Of a stretch of 64,000 nt of DNA, positions 39,908-49,732 are shown in pieces. This DNA comes from Pseudomonadales bacterium (GTDB taxonomy: Bacteria; Pseudomonadota; Gammaproteobacteria; Pseudomonadales; Ketobacteraceae). Each line of letters starts with the position of its first letter. The stretch's first letter is position 1. The notes beneath the pieces are model-generated. The model made no database searches and was not told the origin of the DNA. It was given only the letters and a program-made list of their open reading frames with translations. The DNA lies in contig NZXG01000036.1 of assembly GCA_002701845.1 (NCBI GenBank), forward strand, positions 1 through 64,000, in the 5' to 3' direction. The position numbers and the translations under genes are program-made.

Positions 39908-41859
39908 GGTCTCCGGCGCCGGCGGTAAAGAATGACCCCCACCGCCAGCAGCGTCAGAATTGCGGGCACCAGAGCAATATTGATCAGTTTCAGCCGTAAG
40001 TCCAGCCGCTCGATATCCTTATTAAGCTGATGCTGCACTTCCCGTAACTGCTTGCGGATTTTCAGTTTCTCCTGTTGAAACTCCAGCAACTGGGCCTCCA
40101 CTTCCGGCGTCAGAGTCACGGCGTTATCGCTGCCACCCTGCTGATCGCGCAGCTGCATCAATTTTTGTTCCACCGCCTGCAAGCGGTTGCGCAGCTCCTG
40201 CTCCACGTCCCGGAACCGGGCTTCCGCCTCCCGCTGCATGGCCTTGACCACGGTAAACGGCCGGAAGTAACGGCCCTGGCCCCGGATACTGATAAGATCC
40301 CCCGAGCCGGACAGCAGATCCACGGCGTTAAAAAAGAAGTCGCCGTTATCCGCGAATGGGGACGCCACACTCTGACCGAAAAACTGCCGCACCTGAACCC
40401 AGAGGCGATCGCTGAGGATGTCGCTGTCCGCCACGATCACCACATTGATGGGGCCGCTGGACCGGGTCAGATACTCCGGCTCTGTCCCTTCTGTGACGGC
40501 GGCATTCTGCCCTGATTCGGCCGCTTCGGTTTTAGCGTCCGAAGCGGCGCTGTCGACCTCACTATCCGCTTCCGGTTCCGGCGCCGGGGGCCCCCCTGGA
40601 AACGCGGAGGCAACCTCACCCCTGACCGCCGCCGCCAGCGTATAGCGTTCACCGGTGGGGCTGAACCCCTCGGCCAGGTCTCTGGGGTCCTGCATGGCGG
40701 TGAGCCGGTCCGCCTCCAGGGGCATGGCAAAGTCGGACGACCACATCAGCGGCTCCACTTCCGTCCTGGCCTCATCCAGAGTGCGAATATAACCGGCGGT
40801 GGCCAGGTGCAGGGTCTCCAACTGACTGGTGAGGGGGCTGTCCTGGGACAGGTTGCGATCAGTGAGTTGCAGAATACCCAGGTGCCGCACCGGCTGGCCA
40901 TTGGCCCCGCCAACCTGCAGCGCCAGTTGCGCATCCCCCAGAAACTGATCGGTGATCGCCTCCACACCCCAGGCGTTGAACAGGGTATTAAGATCGTCGG
41001 AGCGGTTACTGCCCATTTGTGCCATCTCGGCGTAAGGATCCACAAAAAACAAGGCATGCCCCCCGCGCAACACGTACTGGTCAATGGCAAACAGCGTCGC
41101 CGGGGACAGCTGGGTGGGATGCAGTACCACCAACATATCGTAATCCGTGTTGGCGATCTCTTCGCTGTCATTGCCCAGGGATTCCACCTTGAACAATTCT
41201 TTCAACTGCGAGATGGCAAACCAGGCCGGGGTCGGCTGGCGCATCATCATATTGAAACCGCCTTCCACCTCCAGTCCGCTGATCAGCCCCACCCTGGGCT
41301 TGCGCTCCTGACTCACCTGATAAATCAGTTTGGCGATATCGTATTCCAGAAACTGCTGCCGATCCGGACTGAAAAAGGGAATTTCCAGAGTGGGCCGCTC
41401 GCTTTCTTCCGGCGACGCGGACTCATCCACCGCACCGTATTGCGCCACCAGCCCGAAATACACCGAATCCCCGCTGTCCCCCACCGGCACCGCCTGCAAT
41501 CCGAAGGCGGCGGCCCGGTCCTCATCCTCGGAAAACGGTTCGGGATCAATTACCCTGAGGTTGATACCACCGTCAGAAGCCAGCTCAAATTCCTCCAGCA
41601 GCTCCCGCACCTGCTTGGCATAATTGCGCCAGGCCAGCGCCTCTTTGGTGGTGGTGTCGGAAAAGAAGAAGTACAGATCCAGAGGTTCATCCAGACCCTG
41701 AACGATATTGCGGCTGCCCTCGGACAGGGTATAGAGCCCGCCCTCGGTCAGATCCACCCGCGCCCCTTTGAACAACCAGTCAATCAGCAGCGTGGAAAAC
41801 AACACCGCAACCGCCAGCACCACCAGGCCGGCGCCGGAAAACCATTTGCTCACTCGCAT
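39904..41859 (-). CDS. GldG-like ABC-system auxiliary membrane protein
   Basis: The 651 residues have an N-terminal transmembrane helix (LVVLAVAVLFSTLLIDWLF), a large extracytoplasmic part with the GldG/IFT52-like region (RKPRVGLISGLEV; YDMLVVLHPTQLSPATLFAI; ALFFVDPYAEMAQMG), a coiled coil (about 540-620) and a C-terminal helix followed by Arg-rich RRRRRP. An acidic, Ala/Glu-rich low-complexity insert lies near residue 420. It is third in an ATPase-permease-GldG unit homologous to gliding-associated and similar ABC systems; the substrate is unknown and gliding should not be assumed. Confidence 0.8.
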   Translation of the reverse strand: MRVSKWFSGAGLVVLAVAVLFSTLLIDWLFKGARVDLTEGGLYTLSEGSRNIVQGLDEPLDLYFFFSDTTTKEALAWRNYAKQVRELLEEFELASDGGINLRVIDPEPFSEDEDRAAAFGLQAVPVGDSGDSVYFGLVAQYGAVDESASPEESERPTLEIPFFSPDRQQFLEYDIAKLIYQVSQERKPRVGLISGLEVEGGFNMMMRQPTPAWFAISQLKELFKVESLGNDSEEIANTDYDMLVVLHPTQLSPATLFAIDQYVLRGGHALFFVDPYAEMAQMGSNRSDDLNTLFNAWGVEAITDQFLGDAQLALQVGGANGQPVRHLGILQLTDRNLSQDSPLTSQLETLHLATAGYIRTLDEARTEVEPLMWSSDFAMPLEADRLTAMQDPRDLAEGFSPTGERYTLAAAVRGEVASAFPGGPPAPEPEADSEVDSAASDAKTEAAESGQNAAVTEGTEPEYLTRSSGPINVVIVADSDILSDRLWVQVRQFFGQSVASPFADNGDFFFNAVDLLSGSGDLISIRGQGRYFRPFTVVKAMQREAEARFRDVEQELRNRLQAVEQKLMQLRDQQGGSDNAVTLTPEVEAQLLEFQQEKLKIRKQLREVQHQLNKDIERLDLRLKLINIALVPAILTLLAVGVILYRRRRRP

Positions 41860-41873
41860 ATCCAGGGCCCCTC

Positions 41874-42608
41874 CTAGTTGGCTTTCTTCATGTCAATAAC
41901 AATGGCGGTGGCCAACAGCCAGCCGCCCATCATAATGGCGAAATACAGCACATCCCGCAGATCCAGAACCCCTTTGGCAAAGGCGTTGAAGTGGGTCAGA
42001 AAGCTGAGAGCCGCCACCGCTTCGATGAACCAGTCCGCCACCCAGCCGGGCAGCCAGTCGGTGACAATACCCAGACCACTGGCCATCAGCAGGAAGCACA
42101 CCACCACCGTCAGGATAAACGCGATCACCTGATTCTTGGTGCAGGCGGAGATACAGGAGCCCACCGCCAGCATGGCGCCAGCCATTAACCAGCTGCCCAG
42201 GTAGCTGGCCAGGATCACCCCGTTATCGGGATCCCCCAGGTAGTTAACGGTGAACCACATGGGACAGGTGAGCGCCAGCACCAGCCCGGTAAACACCCAG
42301 GCCGCCAGGAATTTGCCGAGCACCATATCCCGCAGGCTGAGGGGTAACGTCATCAACAGTTCCAGCGTGCCGCTTTTGCGCTCCTCCGCCCATAGGCCCA
42401 TGGACAGGGCCGGCACCAGAAACAGATACAGCCAGGGATGATAGTTAAAGAAACTGCGCAGATCCGCCTGACCGTTACTGAAGAAGCCGCCGAAAAAAAA
42501 CGCGAACGAACTGGCGAGCATCAGGAAAATTACGGTAAACACATAGGCCAGGGGAGTGCAAAAGTAACTGGCAAACTCCCGCTGAAACACCACGCCTGTT
42601 TTACTCAT
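41874..42608 (-). CDS. ABC transporter permease, GldF/ABC-2 type
   Basis: A 244-residue inner-membrane protein with six hydrophobic segments, a member of the ABC-2 permease subfamily (FQREFASYFCTPLAYVFTVI at the N-terminus; EERKSGTLELLMTLPLSLRD as the coupling motif). It overlaps the ATPase stop by one base and the GldG-like gene begins 14 bases after it. Probably an exporter or envelope-remodelling machine. Confidence 0.87.
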   Translation of the reverse strand: MSKTGVVFQREFASYFCTPLAYVFTVIFLMLASSFAFFFGGFFSNGQADLRSFFNYHPWLYLFLVPALSMGLWAEERKSGTLELLMTLPLSLRDMVLGKFLAAWVFTGLVLALTCPMWFTVNYLGDPDNGVILASYLGSWLMAGAMLAVGSCISACTKNQVIAFILTVVVCFLLMASGLGIVTDWLPGWVADWFIEAVAALSFLTHFNAFAKGVLDLRDVLYFAIMMGGWLLATAIVIDMKKAN

Positions 42609-43525
42609 CAGGCCACCTCCCGGGTAATGTCACGGAATACTTCATCCAACCGGCCCCGCTCCACATGCAGGGCCTCCACCTGCCACTGGTGCCTTTGAAT
42701 CAGCTCATTGACCGGCGCGAACAATGACTCCCCCGCCTTGGGGAACACCACCAGCCGCTCCTGATCCACCTCCACACTGGCCACCTGGGGTAGTTTCACC
42801 AGTTCACTTTCGGCATTCGTCGCCCCGGGTAAAATCATGGACACGGCGCCGTGATAGCGGGATCTCGCCGCCAGCTGTTGCGGGGTGTCGTCAGCCAGCA
42901 TACGGCCGCCGGCAATGATGATGGCGCGGCTGCAGACCGCCGCCACCTCCTCCAGAATATGGGTGGACACAATCACGATTTTGTCCCGCGACAGGCTGGC
43001 AATCAGATTGCGCACCTCCTGCTTTTGATTGGGGTCCAGGCCGTCGGTGGGCTCATCCAGAATCAGTACCCTGGGGTCGTGGAGAATGGCCTGCGCCAGT
43101 CCCACCCGGCGTTTGAAACCCTTGGACAGGGTCTCGATGGTTTGGGGCAGGACAGCATCCAGTTGTAGCTGCGCAGCCACCTGGGACAGTCGCTGCTCCA
43201 GTGCGGTGCCCCTCAAACCCCGGACCCGGCCGACAAAGCGCAGAAACTGCTGCACCGTCATGGCTTCGTAACTGGGCGCCCCCTCCGGCAGATAGCCGAT
43301 CAGCTGTTTGGTTTGCACCGGTGCCTCCGCCACGTCATGATCAAATACCGTGATCCGGCCGGAGCTGGGTGCCAGATACCCGGTGATCATCTTCATGGTG
43401 GTGGATTTGCCGGCGCCGTTGGGGCCGAGAAACCCCAGCACCTCCCCCGGCGCCACGGAAAAAGACAGGCCCTTGACCGCGGTGAACGGGCCATAAGACT
43501 TGGTGAGATTGTCGATTCGAATCAT
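42608..43525 (-). CDS. ABC transporter ATP-binding protein, GldA-like
   Basis: The 305 residues have Walker A GPNGAGKSTTMKMI, Q-loop GYLPEGAPSYE, a divergent signature (TLSKGFKRRVGLAQAI), Walker B VLILDEPTDGLDPNQ and a switch His in VSTHILEEV. A C-terminal domain of about 85 residues is typical of ABC-2 export ATPases. First gene of the ATPase-permease-GldG-tilS unit. Confidence 0.92.
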   Translation of the reverse strand: MIRIDNLTKSYGPFTAVKGLSFSVAPGEVLGFLGPNGAGKSTTMKMITGYLAPSSGRITVFDHDVAEAPVQTKQLIGYLPEGAPSYEAMTVQQFLRFVGRVRGLRGTALEQRLSQVAAQLQLDAVLPQTIETLSKGFKRRVGLAQAILHDPRVLILDEPTDGLDPNQKQEVRNLIASLSRDKIVIVSTHILEEVAAVCSRAIIIAGGRMLADDTPQQLAARSRYHGAVSMILPGATNAESELVKLPQVASVEVDQERLVVFPKAGESLFAPVNELIQRHQWQVEALHVERGRLDEVFRDITREVA

Positions 43526-43863
43526 GCTGGTTCCCTGGTTTCATTTGTTGTTCGCTGGAACGCCCCGTCGTGCGCAGGAAGCGACGGGGTTGGTACGCAT
43601 AAACGAAGCCTCAGGCAGTGCCATTGCAACGCCACTGTGAAACGCCACATTCGACCGGGCCTCACGGCAAAAGTTCGGGTCGCCGGCGCCCACGGCACGC
43701 CTAATGTGGGGGCGTGGGTCGGGCTTTTCAATAGCTGCCGGTAAACGACGGCCGGTACCCTGCCCGGTATCATGCTTTGTTACATTGCAGCCGGCGGTAA
43801 TTTTGCCAGATACCGCCGGAGGCAGTAGACTGCAGCCATCTTGGGGATAAGAAGGTGGGCTCA
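43526..43863. other. Divergent intergenic region between the ABC operon and plsB
   Basis: About 338 bases with open frames on both strands but no recognisable protein. It should contain the promoters of both the ABC unit and plsB, but I see no clear -35/-10 or operator. It is GC-rich, with some short inverted repeats that I do not consider significant. Confidence 0.35.
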
Positions 43864-46356
43864 ATGACGCGCTGGTTGGGATTGGATCTGCTCTATATCT
43901 GGATCGTCAAACGACTGTTATTTTGGATGGTCCGCGCCAATGTGCAACCGGAGTCCAGCGCCAGCCTGAACATCAATCCTGCCCAGCCGGTTTGTTACGT
44001 ACTGAAAAACGATTCGCTGGCGGATTATCTGATCATGGCCCGGGAATGCCGTAATCTGGGCCTGCCGGATCCGGACAACGGCCTGGATCTGGGGCAGTTT
44101 CATCGCAAACGGGCCACTTACGCACTGGCGGGCAAAAGCCGGTCCTGGGGCCGTAAATCCGCCAATCAGACCGAGCCCCTGCTGGCGATGATCGACGAAC
44201 TGGAACGGGATCCCCGGCGCGACCTGCAACTGGTGCCGGTATCCCTGTTCTGGGGCCGGGCCCCGGCGCGGGAGGACTCCATCTTTAAGATCCTGTTTTC
44301 CGATTCCTGGCGGGTACCCGGACCCTGGCGCAAGTTGCTGATCATCATGATTCAGGGGCGGCAGACCGTGGTGCATTTCGACGAGCCGGTATCCCTGCGC
44401 CAGGTGTTGAGTGAAGGGCTGCCCCGGGAACGGGCGGTGCGCAAGCTGGGTCGGGTGTTCCGCACCCATTTCCGGCGCCTGAAAGAGGCCGTGATCGGGC
44501 CCGATCTGTCCCACCGCCGAACCATGGTTAACGCCCTGCTGCGAATGCCCAATGTGGTGGCCGCCATCGACGCCGAGGCCCGCCGCAACAGCAAAGGCGG
44601 CCGCCGTAAGGCCGAAGCCACCGCCCGCGCCTACGCCATGGAAGTGGCGGCGGATTATTCCCATCCGGTGATCCGAATTTATTACATCGTCCTGACCTGG
44701 TTGTGGAATAAACTGTACAACGGGGTGGTGGTGTCCGGCATCGACCGGCTGAAGAAGGTGGCCACGGACAATGAAGTGATTTATGTACCCTGCCACCGCA
44801 GTCACATTGATTATCTGCTGATGTCCTATCTGTTATTTCGTAATGGCATGGTTCCGCCGCACATCGCTGCCGGCGTGAATCTGGATATGCCGGTGGTGGG
44901 CCCCATTCTGCGGCGCGGTGGCGCGTTTTTCCTGCGCCGCAGCTTCAAGGGCAACCGGCTGTACACCGCGGTCTTCAATGAGTACCTGAACATGGTGTTT
45001 GATCGCGGCTTTTCGGTGGAATATTTCGTGGAAGGGGGACGGAGCCGCACCGGTCGCCTGCTTTCCCCCCGACCGGGTATGCTGGCCATGACCGTGCGCA
45101 GCTATCTGCGCACCCGGCGCCGCAACTTTGTGTTCGTGCCGGTTCATATCTGCTATGAAAAAGTCCTGGAAGGGGGCACCTATCTGGGTGAGCTCTATGG
45201 CAAGCAAAAGAAGCAGGAATCGGTGTTCGATATTTTCCGCACCCTGAATAAAATCCGGGGGACCTTTGGCCAGGTTTATGTCAACTTCGGTGAACCCCTG
45301 CACCTGAATCAGGCGCTGACGGAAATGGATCCCAACTGGCGGGAGGCGGAGTACAGCGATGGCTCCGGGCCACCCTGGGTGCCGCAGCTGGTGGACAGAC
45401 TGGGCTGGGAAATTGTCACCCGGATCAACAATGCCGCCGTGGTGAACCCCATCAATCTGATGAGTATCGTACTGCTGTCCACACCGAAACAGGCCATGGA
45501 TGAACGGGCCCTGGTCCAGCAGTTGAATTTTTATCTGGATTTTCTGCGCCGGGCCCCCTACACCGATCTGGTGGTGGTGCCGGATATCAGTGGCGCCGAT
45601 GTGATTGCCTATTGCGAACGTCTGGAAGTCCTGACCCGGCAGAAACATCCGTTTGGCGATGTGATTCGGCTGACCGATGACAAAGCGCTGTTGATGAGTT
45701 ACTACCGCAACAACATCATCCATCTGTTTGCGTTGATTTCCCTGGTGGCCTGCCTGGTGTTAAACAACCGCCGGATCAAACGCCAAAACCTGGTAAAACA
45801 GATTCGTCAGTTATATGTGTTCTTCCGCTCCGAACTGTTTATGCACTGGAGCGAAGCGGAAATACCCGGCGTGGTGGAAAAACAAGTGGCGGTACTGGTG
45901 GATCATGGCTATCTGATTGCCAACGAGTCGGAAGTCTGGGCCCCCGACAGCCGGGCAACGGAATTCATGCATTTAAGCATTCTTGCCAATACCACCAAGC
46001 AGTCCCTGGAGCGCTTCTTTATTGCGGTGGAGATACTGGTCAAGGCCGGCTCAGGCAAACTGGGGCGCAATCAACTGGAAAACGCCTGCACCATGCTGGC
46101 ACAGCGTATGTCGTTACTGCATGAGTTCAGTGGGCCTGAATTCTCCGATAAGGCGCTGTTCAGAAACTTCATCGACGCCCTGGTGAAAAGCAAGGTGCTG
46201 GAGGTGGATGACAGCGGCAATCTGGTGTTCGGCAATGCCCTGCTGCGCTCGCACGAGGATGCGCACTCACTGTTGAGTGAAGACACCCGGCAGAGTATCC
46301 AGCAGATTGCGGAAATGGATCTGGAAAAAGAGTTCAAAGAGCCGGAAGCGGCCTGA
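43864..46356 (+). CDS. plsB: Glycerol-3-phosphate acyltransferase PlsB
   Basis: Membrane-associated first acyltransferase of phospholipid synthesis. The 830-residue protein has the acyltransferase blocks VPCHRSHIDYLLMSYLLF (catalytic H-x4-D), GAFFLRRSF, VEYFVEGGRSRTGRLL and FVPVHICYEKVLEG in correct order. The ATG at 43864 follows GAAGGTGGG; a GTG three codons earlier is also in frame. The C-terminus ends in Glu/Lys, and its stop codon lies in a 16-base tandem repeat. Confidence 0.95.
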   Translation: MTRWLGLDLLYIWIVKRLLFWMVRANVQPESSASLNINPAQPVCYVLKNDSLADYLIMARECRNLGLPDPDNGLDLGQFHRKRATYALAGKSRSWGRKSANQTEPLLAMIDELERDPRRDLQLVPVSLFWGRAPAREDSIFKILFSDSWRVPGPWRKLLIIMIQGRQTVVHFDEPVSLRQVLSEGLPRERAVRKLGRVFRTHFRRLKEAVIGPDLSHRRTMVNALLRMPNVVAAIDAEARRNSKGGRRKAEATARAYAMEVAADYSHPVIRIYYIVLTWLWNKLYNGVVVSGIDRLKKVATDNEVIYVPCHRSHIDYLLMSYLLFRNGMVPPHIAAGVNLDMPVVGPILRRGGAFFLRRSFKGNRLYTAVFNEYLNMVFDRGFSVEYFVEGGRSRTGRLLSPRPGMLAMTVRSYLRTRRRNFVFVPVHICYEKVLEGGTYLGELYGKQKKQESVFDIFRTLNKIRGTFGQVYVNFGEPLHLNQALTEMDPNWREAEYSDGSGPPWVPQLVDRLGWEIVTRINNAAVVNPINLMSIVLLSTPKQAMDERALVQQLNFYLDFLRRAPYTDLVVVPDISGADVIAYCERLEVLTRQKHPFGDVIRLTDDKALLMSYYRNNIIHLFALISLVACLVLNNRRIKRQNLVKQIRQLYVFFRSELFMHWSEAEIPGVVEKQVAVLVDHGYLIANESEVWAPDSRATEFMHLSILANTTKQSLERFFIAVEILVKAGSGKLGRNQLENACTMLAQRMSLLHEFSGPEFSDKALFRNFIDALVKSKVLEVDDSGNLVFGNALLRSHEDAHSLLSEDTRQSIQQIAEMDLEKEFKEPEAA

Positions 46357-46391
46357 ACTGAAAGCGGCCTGAACCGAAAGCCGCCTGAACT
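46345..46391. repeat. Tandem 15-16 base repeat at the plsB 3' end
   Basis: Three copies of GAAAGCGGCCTGAACT or close variants (46345-46359, 46360-46375, 46376-46391), covering the plsB stop codon and reaching the rsmJ stop. It looks like slippage or local duplication; two copies carry an extra in-phase TGA context. Confidence 0.75.
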
Positions 46392-47170
46392 CATCCCGGC
46401 GTGACCGGATACACGTCAAACCGGCTGCTTTTTCCCTCAATTCGATAGCCAGGCTCCTGTCCGCCCAGGGGCGGTGCCTTGCGGGGCCGCTTTACCACCA
46501 CCTTGCGGGTGGCCGCCGCCAGCGCCGGTGGCAACAGGCTGGCGGAGTCCATATCCTCACCCAGCAGTTGGCCGAACAGGCGCATTTCTTTCTTTACCAA
46601 TGCCGCCTTGCTGCGCGCGGGAAACATGGGATCGAGATAGACCACATCCGGTCGTGATGCCGGGGGCCAGGTCTCCAATAGGGCCTGCGCCCGCCCCACC
46701 ACCAGTTCCACCCGTTCCGCCACCGGGGCTGACTCAGCCTGCAACCGCGCCCGCTCCAGACCGTCACTTAGCAGGCCGGCCACCAGCGGGTGACGCTCGA
46801 TGGCGGTTACCTGAAACCCGGCCGCCCCCAGCAGCATCGTGTCACGTCCCAGCCCGGCGGTGGCATCCACCACCCGCAGCGGATCCCGGGCGCGACCGGT
46901 CACTGCTTTCACCAGCATTTCGTGATGCGCCCGGGCCATGCGAAAACCGCTGCGCCCCTGGCCAAAGTCCACCACCAGGGGATGGCCCCAGCGACGGTCC
47001 AGGGGGCGCAATTGCAGCACCCCGTCTCGATACTCCAGCACCGCCTGCGGTTCGGCATCGCCGGACTGCTCCCCGGACCAGTAACCGGCAAACAAGGCCT
47101 CATCCAGTCCTAACTGACGCAGGCGCTGGCGCAGCTGAGGCTGGTCTACGACAATCCAGTTGGCAGTCAC
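46391..47170 (-). CDS. rsmJ: 16S rRNA m2G1516 methyltransferase RsmJ
   Basis: SAM-dependent methyltransferase modifying G1516 of 16S rRNA. The 259 residues have LVVDFGQGRSGFRMARAHHE, motif I VVDATAGLGRDTMLLGAAGF, DVVYLDPMFPARSK (motif IV) and the C-terminal VVKRPRKAPPLGG, all RsmJ hallmarks. Convergent with plsB. Confidence 0.94.
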   Translation of the reverse strand: MTANWIVVDQPQLRQRLRQLGLDEALFAGYWSGEQSGDAEPQAVLEYRDGVLQLRPLDRRWGHPLVVDFGQGRSGFRMARAHHEMLVKAVTGRARDPLRVVDATAGLGRDTMLLGAAGFQVTAIERHPLVAGLLSDGLERARLQAESAPVAERVELVVGRAQALLETWPPASRPDVVYLDPMFPARSKAALVKKEMRLFGQLLGEDMDSASLLPPALAAATRKVVVKRPRKAPPLGGQEPGYRIEGKSSRFDVYPVTPG

Positions 47171-47207
47171 TTAAAATGCTCTGGGAACTTGCAATTGAAA
47201 TAATGGA

Positions 47208-47573
47208 TTATACGAACAGGTCGATACTGCTCAGATACTCGCCGCTACCCTGAGCCTCGCGGGCCGCCTGCTGGGTACTGGAGTAGGCCTGCAGCGCCCG
47301 CTGGCTGAAGGAAGGCAACTCACGGGCCTCGGTATTGCGGTAATACTGATAGCGATCCTCGACACTTTCCCCCCGATTGGCGGCCACCACCTGTTGTCCG
47401 CTGGCGGCCTGACGCGCCGCCTCACTGATGGCCACCTCCGCCGCCGGCGGCTGACCGCCGCCAGCCTGCGACCGCTCGCGCCCGCTTTCCTGGGGCGCCG
47501 GCAGGCGAACATCATCCCGGTTATTAGCGCCGGTGCGCAGAGGCGTTTGGGGGATTGCGGTACTGATTTTCAT
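47208..47573 (-). CDS. Small unknown protein, helical and polar
   Basis: I do not recognise this 121-residue protein. The N-terminal half is Pro/Gln/Arg-rich and probably disordered. The second half contains DRYQYYRNTEARELPSFSQR and a short helix ALQAYSSTQQAAREAQG. It ends YLSSIDLFV, a conserved-looking hydrophobic tail found on several small gammaproteobacterial proteins in my recollection. There is no signal peptide or Cys. It lies between rsmJ and uppP on the same strand. Confidence 0.6.
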   Translation of the reverse strand: MKISTAIPQTPLRTGANNRDDVRLPAPQESGRERSQAGGGQPPAAEVAISEAARQAASGQQVVAANRGESVEDRYQYYRNTEARELPSFSQRALQAYSSTQQAAREAQGSGEYLSSIDLFV

Positions 47574-47657
47574 TGCCGTAACAGGCTCACCCGGGTCGTT
47601 GAAGGCTTCAAAGCCAATTATAGCCCCATGTGGCCATCAGGGACGAATCTAATGTGG

Positions 47658-48467
47658 TTAGGCCAACCCCACGAACAGAAACAGCGCCGCCCCCAGCAGC
47701 AGCCGGTAGACCACAAATGGCGTCATGCCGATGCGTTCCAGAAAGCGCAGGAACAGGTGAATGCAAAGGAAAGCACTGATGGCCGAGGCCAGGAAGCCCC
47801 ACAGCATAAAGCTCCAGGATACCGGCTCGCTGGCGGTGGCCAGCTTTACCGTTTCCAACACTCCGGCCGCCAAAATGATGGGAATGGAAAGCAACATGGA
47901 AAAACGGGCGGATGCCACCCGACTGAAGCCCAGAAACAGGGCGGCGGTCATGGTGATACCACTGCGGGAGGTACCGGGTAGCAACGCCAGGGCCTGGGCC
48001 ATGCCGATCACCAGGGCCAGTCCGAGGCCCAGGTCCTGCATACCACGCTGGTTGTCCCGCCGCTGGTCCGCCGCCCATAACAACAAACCAAATATCACCG
48101 TAGTACAGGCGATAACGAAACTGCTGCGCAGATGCCCGGCAATGAAATCACTGAACAGACCGCCGAAGATTACCGCCGGTATGGTGCCCACCACCACCGC
48201 TGCCGCCAGCTGCAGATCCGGGTTCCACTGGCGGGACTGCACGCCACCCATAACCCCGCCGGCCATCCGTCGCAAATCACCGCTAAAATAGGCCACCACC
48301 GCCACCAGAGTGCCCAAATGCACCGCCACATCAAAGGCCTGACCTTGATCCGGCCAGCCCAGCACTTGCGAGGGCAAAATCAGATGGGCTGAACTGGATA
48401 CCGGCAGAAATTCCGTCAAGCCCTGAATCACCGCCAGTATTAACGCCTGTACCACTGCATCCATCAT
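47658..48467 (-). CDS. uppP: Undecaprenyl-diphosphatase UppP/BacA
   Basis: Dephosphorylates undecaprenyl diphosphate to recycle the peptidoglycan/LPS lipid carrier. The 269 residues have the catalytic segments TEFLPVSSSAHLIL (first Glu-rich motif nearby) and LPGTSRSGITMTAAL, plus about seven hydrophobic helices. Its role complements the popT gene at 30.1 kb. Confidence 0.96.
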   Translation of the reverse strand: MMDAVVQALILAVIQGLTEFLPVSSSAHLILPSQVLGWPDQGQAFDVAVHLGTLVAVVAYFSGDLRRMAGGVMGGVQSRQWNPDLQLAAAVVVGTIPAVIFGGLFSDFIAGHLRSSFVIACTTVIFGLLLWAADQRRDNQRGMQDLGLGLALVIGMAQALALLPGTSRSGITMTAALFLGFSRVASARFSMLLSIPIILAAGVLETVKLATASEPVSWSFMLWGFLASAISAFLCIHLFLRFLERIGMTPFVVYRLLLGAALFLFVGLA

Positions 48468-48498
48468 GCTGTCCTGTTACTGCTGTGCAAGAAGCCGA

Positions 48499-48957
48499 TC
48501 ATTGTTTTTCGCTGATGCGGTAGGCCAGTACAAACTCCTCCGGCATCCGTTTGGGCCGGCCCGAATCCACCGCCACGCAAACCCAGCGGGTACAGCCCCG
48601 CAACACCGTGGCACCATCCGCGGGCCGGATCAGTTGGTAACGGCGCAGGATCGACAGTTTGGCGTCGTTCTCCGTGATCCAGGTGCCCATGACCAGCTGA
48701 TCCCCCTGGAAGGTGGCCCCCAGATAGTCCACTTCGTGGCGTCGGGCCACCATGGCCCGATTGCAGGCCTGATAGCGCTCCCACCCCAGCCCCAGGGCCT
48801 GGGAGTGGCCCCAGGCGGCCTGTTCCAGCCAGCTGACATAGACCACATTATTGGTGTGTCCCATGATATCGATATGATCGGGCCCCACGGTGATCAACTG
48901 ATGAAAGGGCGGTATTCCGTAATCCCAGTTCAGTTGGCGGATTTCCACATCACTCAT
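48499..48957 (-). CDS. Acyl-CoA thioesterase, hotdog fold (YbgC/4HBT type)
   Basis: The 152 residues show the 4HBT pattern DHIDIMGHTNNVVYVSWLEQA, with the Asp/His environment of the catalytic residue, then VARRHEVDYLGATFQGDQL and a basic C-terminal strand. The ATG at 48957 overlaps the tsaB 3' end by eight bases; the longer frame adds 17 residues that belong to tsaB. Substrate class is unknown. Confidence 0.82.
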   Translation of the reverse strand: MSDVEIRQLNWDYGIPPFHQLITVGPDHIDIMGHTNNVVYVSWLEQAAWGHSQALGLGWERYQACNRAMVARRHEVDYLGATFQGDQLVMGTWITENDAKLSILRRYQLIRPADGATVLRGCTRWVCVAVDSGRPKRMPEEFVLAYRISEKQ

Positions 48958-49675
48958 TGCATTCTTCTCCACCCCTGCTAACCGGTTTGGGTTTCGCCGC
49001 CACCTCATTTCGCAGATACACCGGCGCCACCTGCTCCGCCGTCACTGTCTCGCCTGCGGCGTATGCGGTTTGCGCCAGCCACAGTAAATCCAGGGCATGG
49101 GTGGTCAGCGCCGGATTGCATCCCCGCAGCGGGCCGGTGAGCGGCTCCAGTGCATCGCGATAACACCAGCCACTGCCCACCCCCCACCAGCCGGGCCCGG
49201 CACTGACCCCGGCCTGGGCCGTCACCTGATCCGGTACCGCCACGCATTCCCTGCCCCACTTCTGCACCTGACCCTGGCCGCTGATGACGTAGGAGCCCCA
49301 GTAGACTTCCCCCATGCGGGCATCAAAGGCAGCGTGGCATTGGGGCCAGCGCTGTTCACGCCAGCCGCGATGGGCGAGCATTGCCAAAGAGGACACCGGT
49401 ATCGCCGGCAGATCGGCACCCAAGGCCAGCCCCTGCACCACGCCGGCGGCAATGCGCAAGCCGGTGAACGCGCCGGGGCCACGACCAAAGGCCAGGGCAT
49501 CCAACTGGCTCAGACTGACACCGGCAGTGGCCAGCAACCTCTCCACCATGGGCAGAATACGCTCGGCGTGTTGACGGGGTTCATTGGTGAGCTCAGTCAG
49601 CGGTTCGCCATCCACGCAGAGTGCCACCGAGCAGGCCTCGGCGGTGGTGTCGATGGCAAGAATTCTGGCGCTCAT
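48950..49675 (-). CDS. tsaB: t6A synthesis protein TsaB
   Basis: Partner of TsaD in threonylcarbamoyl-adenosine (t6A37) formation. The 241 residues have the ASKHA start ILAIDTTAEACSVALCVDG, LDALAFGRGPGAFTGLRIAAG and the interface helix. It overlaps the downstream thioesterase gene. Confidence 0.95.
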   Translation of the reverse strand: MSARILAIDTTAEACSVALCVDGEPLTELTNEPRQHAERILPMVERLLATAGVSLSQLDALAFGRGPGAFTGLRIAAGVVQGLALGADLPAIPVSSLAMLAHRGWREQRWPQCHAAFDARMGEVYWGSYVISGQGQVQKWGRECVAVPDQVTAQAGVSAGPGWWGVGSGWCYRDALEPLTGPLRGCNPALTTHALDLLWLAQTAYAAGETVTAEQVAPVYLRNEVAAKPKPVSRGGEECNE

Positions 49676-49732
49676 GAAATCGAATCCTGATACAAAGCCG
49701 CCATTATCTCAGGTTGCCGGCGACGGAACAAT

